A DNA stretch of 32,092 nt from positions 1-32,092 of the forward strand of contig CAJNDS010001148.1 in assembly GCA_905221605.1 (NCBI GenBank). The letters are read 5' to 3'. The stretch comes from Symbiodinium natans. Taxonomy: Eukaryota; Sar; Dinophyceae; Suessiales; Symbiodiniaceae. Each line of letters starts with the position of its first letter. Within the stretch, counting starts at the first letter, position 1. The notes under the pieces were generated by a model. That model was not told the origin of the DNA, did not search any database, and was given only the letters and a program-made list of their open reading frames with translations. The position numbers and the translations under genes are program-made. Shown one piece after another: positions 8,985 through 18,100 of this stretch.

Positions 8985-10888
8985 ATGCCGGTGGCCCGCC
9001 CCTCAGAGGACTTGCTTAATTTAGGTGAGGAGCGAGGAGAGACGCCCAGACTCTCACTTCTCAATTTGAGTGAGGACAGAGTCTGTCCCCCGCGCTCTCT
9101 GTCTCTGTCTCTCTCTCTCTGGCTTTCTCTCTGTCTCTCTCTTTTTTTTCTCTTTTTTATGTCGCGGGCTTTTCTCTTCTCCTGTTTTCCTCAAGGCCGA
9201 AGATGGCGCATCTCGGACACAGAGCCCGCTGGCAGCAACGACGGGCTTTGGACACTTTTCGGGCGCTTTTCGGGCACTTTTCGGGCGCTTTCGAGGTTTC
9301 GGAGCCTCATGTGAGCAGGGCAAACAAATCGCCAGAAGAGACCCACACCCGCAGAAGAGGTCCTGCAGCTCATTCCCAGGTGTCCAGGACCAGGTGCAGG
9401 GCGCCATGGCTGTGATGCAGGAAATGGCTCTAAAGCAGACAGTCGAAGCATCGGCTCTTGTTCTGCTTATTTTGTATTTGTGCTTTTTTTTTGAGGGGGG
9501 GGGGGAGGGGTTGTTTGGCTTTGTCGTTCTGCGAGTGGCGTCCCCAATGCCAGGACAACATGCGGGCCATGGCCGAGAGAGACTCGCAACTGAATCACTT
9601 GGAGGTGGCGGGGGCGGCTGGGAGATGGGCAGTTGACAAGTGGAGGCGTGTCGACAAAGTAGTAAGTTGACCGCTCCGCCGTGGGCTCAACGTAAGAAGT
9701 CGAAGTTTCTGTTCTGCGGAGCGCTTGAAGGAAATCAGAGAGAGTGAGGGCTCTCGCGCTTGGAGCAACCTGCGCTTTCCAAAGCCCAAAAGACAAATGC
9801 TGCAAAGGCTCAATCAGGCAGGCTCAGGGCTCAGGCAGGCTCCGAGGTCTCGGCCCTCAGAGCCTTTCTCGGGAACCCTCTAACGAAATCTCGGTGAACT
9901 GGCATGCATCAGTCGCTCCTAGTGCCGGAACTTTGCCGAACCTCTGGCAGAGGAAGGTGCTTGAGAGGAACCTGGTGAAGGTTGATCCCCGCGCCACGTT
10001 TCGTGTTCACGTCTTTGAAGGCCAGGACCAACGACCTGCAAGGGGCCTCCAAGGCCTTCAGCTCTGGAGCAAAGCTGCTGCCTTGAATCTCATTTGAATG
10101 CTGAGATGTGTCAAAGACCCTTTCGCTGTGCAACTGAGGCGCTTGCAAAGGCACTATCAGTGGCAGAGGTCAGTGTTGGTCAGTGTTGTGAGAGTGGATT
10201 CGCACAGAATCGCAGAATCGGGATTCACGGAGAGGTACAAGTTCTACTTCGCGGTCGGTGCTGTGGTGGTGCTGGCCCCGTGCCCAGATGTGATCAGAGG
10301 CGGTAATGCACTTTTTCAAGTCAATGCTCTAAGAGTCTCCGTTGTGGTGAGTGTCCGCCGTTCGCCGTTGTGGTCAAGTTAGGCCGTGGCTCTGATCTTG
10401 CTGCCCTCACAGTACAAAGTGCACGGGGGCCCTGTGCGACAAACAAGAAAACACAGCAGAAGACCGCCGCGCAGAAAAGCTTCTCTTTCTCATCTTGCGG
10501 ACCGAGCTTTCCGATAGAAAGGCCCTTCTTCGTGGTGTCCGTGCTGATCCTCGGAGTGCTGGCGCTGATCAACGCCTCCGGCCAAGACACCATTGACACC
10601 CCTTGCTTTTGCCAAGTTGTGCTGGAGTACCTGTGAGTACCTGTGAGTGCTTGTGAGCGCTGGTGAGTTCTTGCGTTGAGTTTATTCAGGTTCATATCGT
10701 ATACTTTGAGGAATCCGAGTAGCTTTGAAGCGCGTCTCGGGACACGAGCTCACGAGCTCTGCTCTTTTCCTTAGGCCTTGCTGGGCCGCTATCGCGACCT
10801 CCGCGAGGAGGAGCCGGCGAGCAACGTGGAGCGCGGATCTTCAGGGGGCGGATCAGGGGGTCTAGACGTGCAGAAGAGAGCGAATTGA
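8985..10888 (+). CDS. R-SNARE (synaptobrevin/VAMP-like), eight exons
   Basis: Proposed exons: 8985-9024, 9380-9420, 9554-9604, 10021-10076, 10139-10168, 10235-10270, 10522-10615, 10775-10888. They total 462 nt, 153 residues plus TGA, with every phase compatible. R-SNAREs sit on vesicles and zip with Q-SNAREs to drive membrane fusion. The protein starts MPVARPSEDLLNL with no longin domain. The SNARE helix follows (VQDQVQGAMAVMQ, DNMRAMAERDSQLNHLE, ARTNDLQGASKAFSSGAKL), with the zero-layer Arg in AERDSQL. Next come a basic/aromatic juxtamembrane stretch (RLQRHYQWQRYKFYF) and one hydrophobic anchor over exons 6-7 (VSVLILGVLALI). Donors are GT (exons 1, 3, 5, 7), GC (4, 6) and GA (2). All acceptors are AG before G. 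Odd: a ~50-residue tail after the anchor, Gly/Ser-rich at its end; VAMPs usually stop shortly after the membrane. Exon 8 and the exon 6/7 border are the least certain parts. Confidence 0.75.
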
Positions 10889-11741
10889 AGAAGAAGAAGG
10901 AGAAGAAGAAGAATCATGGGCTGAGAGCGGGGTGGGAAGAGAGCGGGACACTGCGTCGTGGGTCGAGGTGTGGCTGCTGTCTAAGCTGTTCTCCGCTCCC
11001 CCCAGGCTTGGAGAGTCTCTGACGCGCGATGGCATGGAGTGATCCTGATCTTCTCTAGTTCAACCGCAGAAAAAACAACCACAGCAAAGGCAGAGGCAGA
11101 ACCTCGGTCTCAGATGCAGAGGTAACCTCTGAGACAGAGCAGGAGACACTGGATCGAGGACATGTCAACGTTTCACCTCCTCTTTGGAGACAGCACCAAC
11201 AGAGAAAAAGCGCGCGTCTCTCCCTCCCCGAAAAAGAGAGCTCTCACACCCCAGGCATGTTGGGCGAACTTCACAGAGAGAGAGAGAGATCCAGTCTCGG
11301 TCGCGAATAAAGCTACAAAAGAGCAAAGAAAAGAAAGAAGAAAAAAGCAAGAAACAATGGGAAGAAGTTAGTTGGGGGGGAGGAAGAGGAAAGGGGAGAG
11401 GACACGGGGGGCAGAGCCACGGATCTCTGAGTGTTACTAAAAAGTCAGTTAGTGCATCTCTGCACGAAGGAGAGGAAGAGAGCTCTCCCTCTCTCTTTCT
11501 CTTTCTTTGTCGGTTCTCCGTCTTTCTTTCAAAGCAGCCGCGGCCGCTGCTCTCAGTTCTCCCAGTAGGAAAAACCCGAAAACCGAAGACCTCGGGTACT
11601 GCCAAAAAGAGGTCGCAGGGGGCTATGGCACACCGCACAAAGGAGAGAGCCCCCCCCCCCCTCGCCGAGACCGCACTTAACCAGCCCTTAGCCCTGCTTT
11701 CAGAGCGAGCACTTGTGACTAAAGACCGCCTCGGTTCCGCG
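10889..11741 (+). other. Spacer between R-SNARE and the next gene, GA-rich
   Basis: No exon is supported here. The stretch is purine-rich, with GA runs near 11278-11294 and many AG dinucleotides that could act as cis- or trans-splice acceptors for the downstream gene. Long open frames on both strands over 11165-11880 reflect this composition. Confidence 0.4.
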
Positions 11742-12053
11742 ATGCAGCCCCTGGCTTGGCCACCCTGGATGCCGGCCATGCCGGCCATGCCGGCCATGCC
11801 GGCTCCGGGTGCGAGGGCGAACAGGGCGAACATGGGGAACGTGGCGAACGTGGCGAACGTGGCGCTGCCCCCGGCCTCCATGGGCTACCCGCTCCCGCTA
11901 CCTGTTGCAGGCCCCAAGCCGTTGAGTGGATCATGCAGGGCTTCGGGCACGCCAGCCGCTGGTGCGCGATCCAGTCCCGAAGTCACATGGCAGGTGCCGC
12001 AAGTGCACAGGGTCACGCACCGTCCCGCCCTTGTGAAGTGGATTGAAGTGTCG
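11742..12053 (+). CDS. Possible first two exons of the alveolin-like gene (Pro/Met-rich N-terminus)
   Basis: ATG at 11742 opens a Pro/Met-rich sequence (MQPLAWPPWMPAMPAMPAM) built partly from 9-bp ATGCCGGCC and AACGTGGCG repeats, then ASMGYPLPLPV. A GC donor after 11906 gives a 165-nt exon in phase 0. The next candidate exon, 11994-12053, encodes VPQVHRVTHRPALVKWIEVS, in the style of the V/E/P repeats further downstream, and ends at a GT donor. Pro/Met-rich or Pro-rich ends around V/E/P repeats are common in alveolins. The link to the exons beyond 14.5 kb is inferred: 2.4 kb without firm exons lies between. It could instead be a separate small gene. Confidence 0.4.
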
Positions 12054-12640
12054 GTGACTACCTGCGACGGTCAACACATGCTGCAGTGTCCGCTGAGGTT
12101 GACGAAAGATGCTACTGCTACGGGCTGAGACAGTTTAGACAGGAGGTTGGCCAGTGAACTCAGCACTTCACAATGAGATCACCATTGAAAGGTCTGCCCC
12201 TTCTGTGGCAACATCTATGCTGGGTGCCCAAAGATATCAAAGACTCAGAGTGAGAGTGACAGAGTGCTCAGAGCTCTCCGTTTTTTGTTTTTTGAGGCGG
12301 GCGACTCTCGCTTCTGCCGCAAATGCGGCCAGCCACGGACAACAGCCTGACCCCGAACTCATGATTGACCACACGACCAATGATGACCACACGTTTTACC
12401 CGTGTCAAGTGGAGCGTGTTCACCCGGCGAACAAGGGGCTGTACCTAGGGCTTGCGGCTGCAGGTGTCCGGCCTGGTGTCTGGCCAGATGTCTGGCCGAA
12501 GCCTCAGACTCAGCAAGGTATTGCTATAGCAACGAGAGCAGTCCCCACTGCTGGAGGCTGCAAGGCGTGGGAGGACCGCGCGGCCGTGAACATGTGCCCG
12601 ATGCCATGCGCTCGAAGCCACGTCGAGTTCTCAAGATACG

Positions 12641-12904
12641 CTCACGGCGGCGCTCACGGCGGCGCTTGTGGCGGCGCTTGCGGCGGCGCTTGCGGCGGCG
12701 CTTGCGGCAGCGCCAACGGCGCAGCCTGCGGGGCCGCCTGTGGAGGTGCCTACGGGGGCGCCTACGGAGGCGCCTGCGGGTTCGCCTGCGGGGGCGCTTA
12801 TAGTGCCGGTGGCGTTACTCGCAGCAGCAGCGCTTGCGGCGGCGGCGGTGCCTGCGGCGGCGGCGCCTGCGGCGGCGGCGCCTGCTGCGGTTCCTGTGGC
12901 GCAG
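12641..12904 (+). CDS. Alanine-rich low-complexity segment, possible exon
   Basis: A GCGGCGGCGCTT-type 12-bp repeat. In one plus-strand frame it reads as alternating Ala-rich blocks and Pro/Val spacers, for example PAGPPVEVPTGAPTEAP and AVPAAAAPAAAAPAAVPVAQ, and ends at a CAG|GTGGCG donor-like border. Because it includes VEVP and precedes the V/E/P exons, it may be part of the same protein. The other two frames give Gly/Cys-rich and Arg-rich products, which are artefacts of the repeat. The start border is not certain. It may also simply be a GC-rich repeat in an intron. Confidence 0.3.
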
Positions 12905-13407
12905 GTGGCGGGGTGTGTCGCTTCGCCTCAGCGCCCAACCAGGCGCTCTCCCCTCGAAGCCTTTGGATCGCAGCACGTTTACATGCTGAGGGTATCTGAG
13001 GGTGCTAGTACTGCTCGAATGCGAGGCCCTGGGTGCCTCCATCACGCCTGTCTCGCCGATGTCAGTGCCAGCCTCAGCTTAGGCACTGAGCAGACTTGAT
13101 AGTTTCTGTGCTTTGGGCTGGCTCATTCTGAGTGCAGTTGCATCTGCAGCTTGATCCGGTGATCAAGAACGATCAGAAACATGGCTCGTCCCGTGTTCCA
13201 GGAGATTACCATGATTACAAACATGCAGCTTCACTACCTCAGCTTCGATCCTTCGATTCTTTGTTGCAACCGTTTCCAGCTACGACATGAACAGACTCGA
13301 GTCGCAACTGCCACCAGCCTTGCATCAACAGAACAGGCCCTGATGGCTGGCCAGTGGTCATAGAGTCATAGGGCAGGATAGATAGTCATGGTCCTGAAAC
13401 CTGAAAG

Positions 13408-13635
13408 GTCCTCAACGCCTCAAAGTCCCAAAGTGGCGTAAGCGTCAAGACCCATCCGAACGTCGTCGACGTCGTCTCGTTCTTTCGATCTCCATTAAAT
13501 GCGTTGCTCTGGGAGCGAACACAGCACATCTTGAACGGCAAAAAACACATCCGAGGCATCGACATCCACGTGCTCGAACAGAAGGCTGTGGTCACTCGGT
13601 GTGGCTCGCAGTTTATACCATGGTACCCGGTCTTG
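13408..13635 (+). CDS. Candidate exon of unknown gene, weakly RRM-like
   Basis: An open 76-codon stretch in phase 0 between an AG|G acceptor (CTGAAAG|GTC) and a GC donor. It has mixed, protein-like composition: VLNASKSQSGVSVKTHP, then VVDVVSFFRSPLNALLWERT and HILNGKKHIRGIDIHVLEQ. The strand-helix-strand order with a final hydrophobic strand after NGKK recalls the second half of an RNA recognition motif, but RNP1 is absent and the antisense frame is also open. I do not recognise it with certainty. Confidence 0.28.
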
Positions 13636-13867
13636 GCTTGCCAGGGAAGTGGTGCGGGAAACCTCTGCGCCAGTGCAGGCTGGAAATGGGACGTGCTGGT
13701 AAGCTTGCAACGTCCATGTGGGCGTTTCGCCATGCCACTGCCAGGGCCAATTCTCCCAGGCCATGCTGCCCCTGCCGGCCATGCCGCAGGCGCGATCACA
13801 ATCTCGGGGTTCCGGAGCATGCAAGTGCAACTCCGTGTGCAAAGTACGGGCCACTAACCGTCATCCG

Positions 13868-13869
<2 letters not shown>

Positions 13870-13905
<36 letters not shown>

Positions 13906-14120
13906 GGTGGGTGCGTGCGTGCGTGCGCACAAGTTTGTTTATGTATGTATGCATGTACGTATATATGAGGTATGTATGCATACATATACATGTATGTTAT
14001 ATACATATGTTGCATACCTGTACATTCACTCACTGTACATATTTTTGTGTATATATGTGCATATAGGAAGCCAAAGATGTGCATATATGTACATATATGT
14101 GCATGACATCTGTGGTAGAC
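13870..14120. repeat. (GT)n and TATG/ACATA-rich microsatellite tract
   Basis: A GT run at about 13869-13902 grades into GTGC, TATG and ATATAC motifs up to about 14120. Spurious Cys/Val- and Tyr/Met-rich ORFs arise here on both strands. No gene is supported. Confidence 0.8.
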
Positions 14121-14502
14121 GTGTACCGGTATATGTGTATATCTGTACTTATGTGTATGTACGTGGGACCTTTAGGATCTGTGCCGGTGTCAAGTATTTC
14201 CAACTTGTCAAATACAGACATCGGATGGTGCGTGCATATTGTAAGCGCTTTCGCGAGCCGCCTTGGCAGCCGGACGCGCGTGTCGGTGCACTTCGGAGGT
14301 GCTCTGGAAAGCGACCGTGGGTCGAGGAGGATAAACAGCAAACCTGAAACTTTGCACCAGCGGCCTTCAAGTGAGCTTTGGGGGACGTACAACAGGGAAG
14401 CTTGCGTTTTGGGGTGGGAAAGGCGGAGGGAAGCTAGATCCTGGTCTGCTTGTTCTAGACTCCTAGACGCCATGTTGACGGAGTTCCCTTTGCTCCTTAC
14501 AG

Positions 14503-15851
14503 GTGAGGGAGATCGTCGAGGTGGCCTCGACAGCACCCACCACTTTGGCCGAGGACACACCGCAGCCTGAGAAGCTCTCCTGCTTTTGTTTGTTCTTTGG
14601 GAGGACTCCGTGAGGCAACTGCAGGTGGTGCCTCGGCCTTTCAGACCACAACTCGTTGTGTTCTCGTTCTTCATTGCTGTGCGCTTCAGTGGCGCCAGAA
14701 GGTTGCAAATGGCCTTCCACCTGAGATCTCCGAGACAGGTGATACGAGAGAAGCCGGACATCCAGTCCATCGAGAAGGTGGTGGAGGTGGTCGCGATCCT
14801 GCCTGAAGCTGTGATCTACAAACCAAGCACATCAGGTCCCTTGTGTGTCTGTGTCCGACAGCACCATCGAGGCAGGCCGACACGACCAGGTTGCTGCCAG
14901 CTTGATCTGCTACTTTTTGCCGGGTGTAGGCATAAGTATGGGCAGAGCCCAGTGCAAAAAGAAACGCCCCAAGCAGCAGGCAAACGCCGATCAGGTCTAG
15001 TTGTTGAAATGACAGCCAAAGCAGTGCTGACAGTTTCGACACAGTGCTAGCAGGGGCAAGAAACTGACTTCTCAGCATGCTGGAGTCACTTGTATGGCAC
15101 AAGATGTATTCGCTTGGCTGTGAGTACCTGAGTAGCCCTGGGTGCCTGATCCATGTCGACATCGATCGCACGATTTTCGGCGCATCTCGCATGTCACAGG
15201 TGCCTGTTTCGCTGGTCCAGGAGAAGGTCGTGGAGGCGAGCATACTGTATCGGCTGTGCAACAGCATGCGTCCGATTTCCTCTCTCCTTGTCCCAGTCCC
15301 ATTTGCCCCCATCGCTTTGGTCTGAGAGGTCCCGGAAGTGCAGTATTTGGAGGTCCTGAAGCAGGTGCCGAAGGCGGACAAGCCCTGCTTGTCGATTTGG
15401 GGAGCACAAGAAGTCGCGGCTTTCCCGACTGACTCTCCCACTGAGGCACAGTACCAAGAGCGGCTGGTGCAGGCGAGCGGAGAGCGAGCGGAGAGCGAGC
15501 GGAGAGCGAGCGGAGAGCGACGAGAGAGCGTGGAGAGAGGCTTTCATTCTTTCTCCCTCGGTCCCTCTAAGGTGGAGAAGCTGGTGGCCGAGGCCCGGAC
15601 TTCGGAGGTGGAGGTGCCCGCCGAGGTCCTCCAGGATCCGCGTCCTTCTACAGGGGGTGGCTCAAAAAGCAAAAGCTCTCGTTTATTCTTTTCAGTCTCT
15701 CTGCTTTGTTCTCTTCCTCCTTCCTCTATTTCTTCCTCTATTTCTTCCTCTATTTCTTCCTCTATTTCTTCCTCTTTTCTCTTTCCTGAGAAGTGGAGAG
15801 GAGCGACTGGTGGAAGTGAAGCAAGCGCAGCCGGTGGAGATCCTCCGCGAG
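14503..15851 (+). CDS. Alveolin-like V/E/P-repeat protein, exon cluster A
   Basis: Alveolins build the protein mat under the alveolar sacs of dinoflagellates and relatives. Candidate exons, all opening after AG and in phase 0: 14503-14520 (VREIVE, GT donor); 14739-14786 (VIREKPDIQSIEKVVE, GT); 15200-15235 (VPVSLVQEKVVE, GC); 15329-15373 (VPEVQYLEVLKQVPK, GC); 15446-15472 (AQYQERLVQ, GC); from 15572 (VEKLVAEARTSEVEVPAE, end uncertain); 15801-15851 (ERLVEVKQAQPVEILRE, GC). The peptides join into the charged-hydrophobic V-E-x-P pattern that defines the family. The intervals 15374-15445 and 15473-15571 are multiples of three and stop-free in frame, so they might be translated instead of spliced. 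An articulin-like or other coiled structural protein is the main alternative. Confidence 0.6.
15724..15778 (+). repeat. 12-bp tandem repeat (TATTTCTTCCTC), about 4 copies
   Basis: A pyrimidine-only tract just before the AG acceptor of the exon at 15801-15851. It may act as an extended polypyrimidine tract for that splice site. Confidence 0.75.
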
Positions 15852-16307
15852 GCTTCCAAGTTGCGGCCGAGTCGCGGTGAGTCGCGGTGGGAGTCGCTTC
15901 TTAGTCATTAGTCGCCTCGTGCGCGCTCGTGCAGCTCTCCCAGCTCCTTTGCGCATCTGCATCTCGGCATCTGCAAGAGAGGTGGCCAAAGTGCAGACGA
16001 AGACTCTCGCAGCTCACAAAGCTACAAGACAACTTCAGAAGTGATGACAAGTCCAGCTTCCGGGAGAAATCTTCGCACCTGCCGCACTGCCGAGGTCAAG
16101 CACTTCGCAAAGCCCGTCGTGCAGTGGAAAGAGAGTGTGCGAGAGGCACGGTGGGCAAGAAACAGACGAGACACTGTCAGCCATTTGTCCGGGACCAATG
16201 TTGGCTCAGTGGCATCAGCACGTCACTTAACGACTAAAGTCTACTGCTCTTGCCCAGTGACTCCATGGCGTTTCTATCAGCTTGAAGCAATGCTTGTAGT
16301 TCACCAG

Positions 16308-17932
16308 GTCCCTCAAACAACGGTCCGGGAACAGATCCAGGAGGTGTCTCTTGCGGTCACATTGCCTAACCCAGATCTGTCTCGGTGTCCAAGAAGGTGC
16401 CGCAGCAAAGGAAGGTGGAGCTCCTCCGCGAGGCTGCTGGGAGAGAGAGAGAGAGAGAGAGTGGAGACGCTGAAGACATTTCTCGAGAGCACAATGTTGC
16501 ACAGCCAAGCGTTTGACCCCCAAGCCTGTCAGAATAAGTGACTGACAATGTTTTGGCGCACAGCCAGCTGCACAGCGATGCGGATGAGCTCTGTTATGAG
16601 ATTCGTTTGAGCGGATTCAGCGCTTTTGCGGCTCAGCGGGATCGAGTGTGACTGCGTGAGACTGCGTGAGACTGTGGGCTGCAGGTCCCGAAGCCCGAGG
16701 TTCAGCGGGTTGAGAAGCCAGTGGCTTGCCTGAATTTGGGATGCCGGAATTTCGACATGTCACAATGCCACAATGCCCTATAGCGGTGGTAAGAATCCAG
16801 CCTGCACTAGGTGGAGCTTCCAGCAATCCAGTTCACCGAAAGGCCCGGGTGGCCCCTGAGGGCAATTCTTGAGACTTCCAGTCCCTGCGTCTGCGACCAG
16901 CGACAGAGCGCGCTTCTTGGCACCTGCTGGCTGCTGCCGATCGGCGTGGCAAAGATCAGCTTCCCCTCCGAATTTTCCGTGGACAACACCCAAGTATAAC
17001 GTGGTGGGGCCGTGGCCCCTGAGCCTGGCAGAAAGGTCGCACAGTTGGGGCGATCCAACGGAGATGAGGTAGTAAACATATGTCATCTTACAGTATACTT
17101 AAATGTGAAATCAAGTTGCATAGAAGATGCAAAAAGGGACCACCATGAACAAACGCGGTCTCCAGTCATGCGTCGGGAGACGGGAGAGACGACCTCGCGC
17201 GTGTCACTCCAACATGGCTGGTCTTTGGGCTCCACCTCTCCAAACTTTCGAATAGAGATGAATCGAGATGAATAGAGTGACGGCGGAGAATTGAATCACA
17301 CAGAACAGAGAAGGACACGCACGGAATCGACGGACCACTCCTCCGGAAATTGAGAGAATGAGAAGGTTGATGCGTGCTGACAGGTGCTGGGTTAAGTCTC
17401 TTTGAAGATGTCTGCTTGTCCGCGCTCTGGCTTGTCAAAAACGCAATCTGCTCCCCCATCTCAGTCTCGCACAACGCGGTGGGGACCGCAAGGCAAGCTT
17501 TCCAACATTCCTCATATTTCATCTGAGTTCTTCTGAGAACAGCCCTTGAGAGAATTGTGTTGAATCGTGTTCGGTGGCCGCGGTGGCCGGGGGGCGAGCT
17601 CTCAGGGCAGTCAACAGCTTGGAGGCGCGCCAGACCCTCACGAGAAAAGAAGATATAGAATGGGTGGAACTCGGTGGAACCTCATGCGATGGAGGGAGCC
17701 AGAGCTGAGGGTGGTGGCAAGGTCGATTGCACGAGTGTGGGGCCAGCAGAATCTATTGACCAAAGTTGAGAAGAGTGAGCTTGAATTTCCAAGTCGGGAT
17801 TCAGCCCATGACCTGTGCACAGGATCTTTCGGGCCCGTGCACGTCATTCGAGTTTGATTCTTGGCTTCGTGCACGGCATTGTCTAGGATCGTCGAAGTGC
17901 CCAGCATCGAGATTCACGAAACCGCCAAGGAG
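16308..17932 (+). CDS. Alveolin-like gene, exon cluster B (three 36-nt exons plus a split-codon pair)
   Basis: Exons 16308-16343 (VPQTTVREQIQE, GT donor), 16397-16432 (VPQQRKVELLRE, GC) and 16685-16720 (VPKPEVQRVEKP, GT) are each exactly 36 nt, phase 0, one 12-residue module starting with VP. Next comes 16811-16842 (VELPAIQFTE plus AG, GC donor), which joins 17887-17932 (G completing Arg, then IVEVPSIEIHETAKE, GC donor). The split AG|G codon restores the frame and yields a perfect alveolin-style TERIVEVPSIEIHE. The matching of two unusual phases across a kilobase is good evidence that both are real exons. The intron 16843-17886 holds no supported gene. Confidence 0.65.
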
Positions 17933-17955
17933 GCTTGGAAAGCCTTGTGCAACTT

Positions 17956-18064
17956 GCAGCTTGTGCAGCTTGTGCAGCTTGTGCAGCTTGTGCAGCTTGT
18001 GCAGCTTGTGCAGCTTGTGCAGCTTGTGCAGCTTGTGCAGCTTGTGCAGCTTGTGCAGCTTGTG
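17956..18064 (+). repeat. 9-bp tandem repeat (CAGCTTGTG), about 12 copies
   Basis: The repeat lies between alveolin-like exons 17887-17932 and 18101-18151. The whole 168-nt interval is a multiple of three and stop-free in the flanking frame, where the repeat reads as (QLV)n. It is either an intron or a translated linker. Confidence 0.85.
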
Positions 18065-18100
18065 CTTGTGCTCGTACTTTGCGACAGAGTTGCCCTTGAG

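Noticed and set aside
11165-11881. 238-codon minus-strand ORF with Met/Ala/Gly and Phe/Leu-rich stretches
   Set aside because: It arises from GA/CT-rich and 9-bp repeat DNA; the plus strand explains part of it better.
11756-12046. Collagen-like GEQGEHGERGERG frame
   Set aside because: A product of the 9-bp AACGTGGCG repeat in a shifted frame; too short and without splice borders.
12154-12999. Gly/Cys-rich and Arg-rich frames over the Ala repeat
   Set aside because: Alternative readings of the same GCGGCGGCGCTT repeat; only the Ala/Pro/Val frame contains protein-like spacers.
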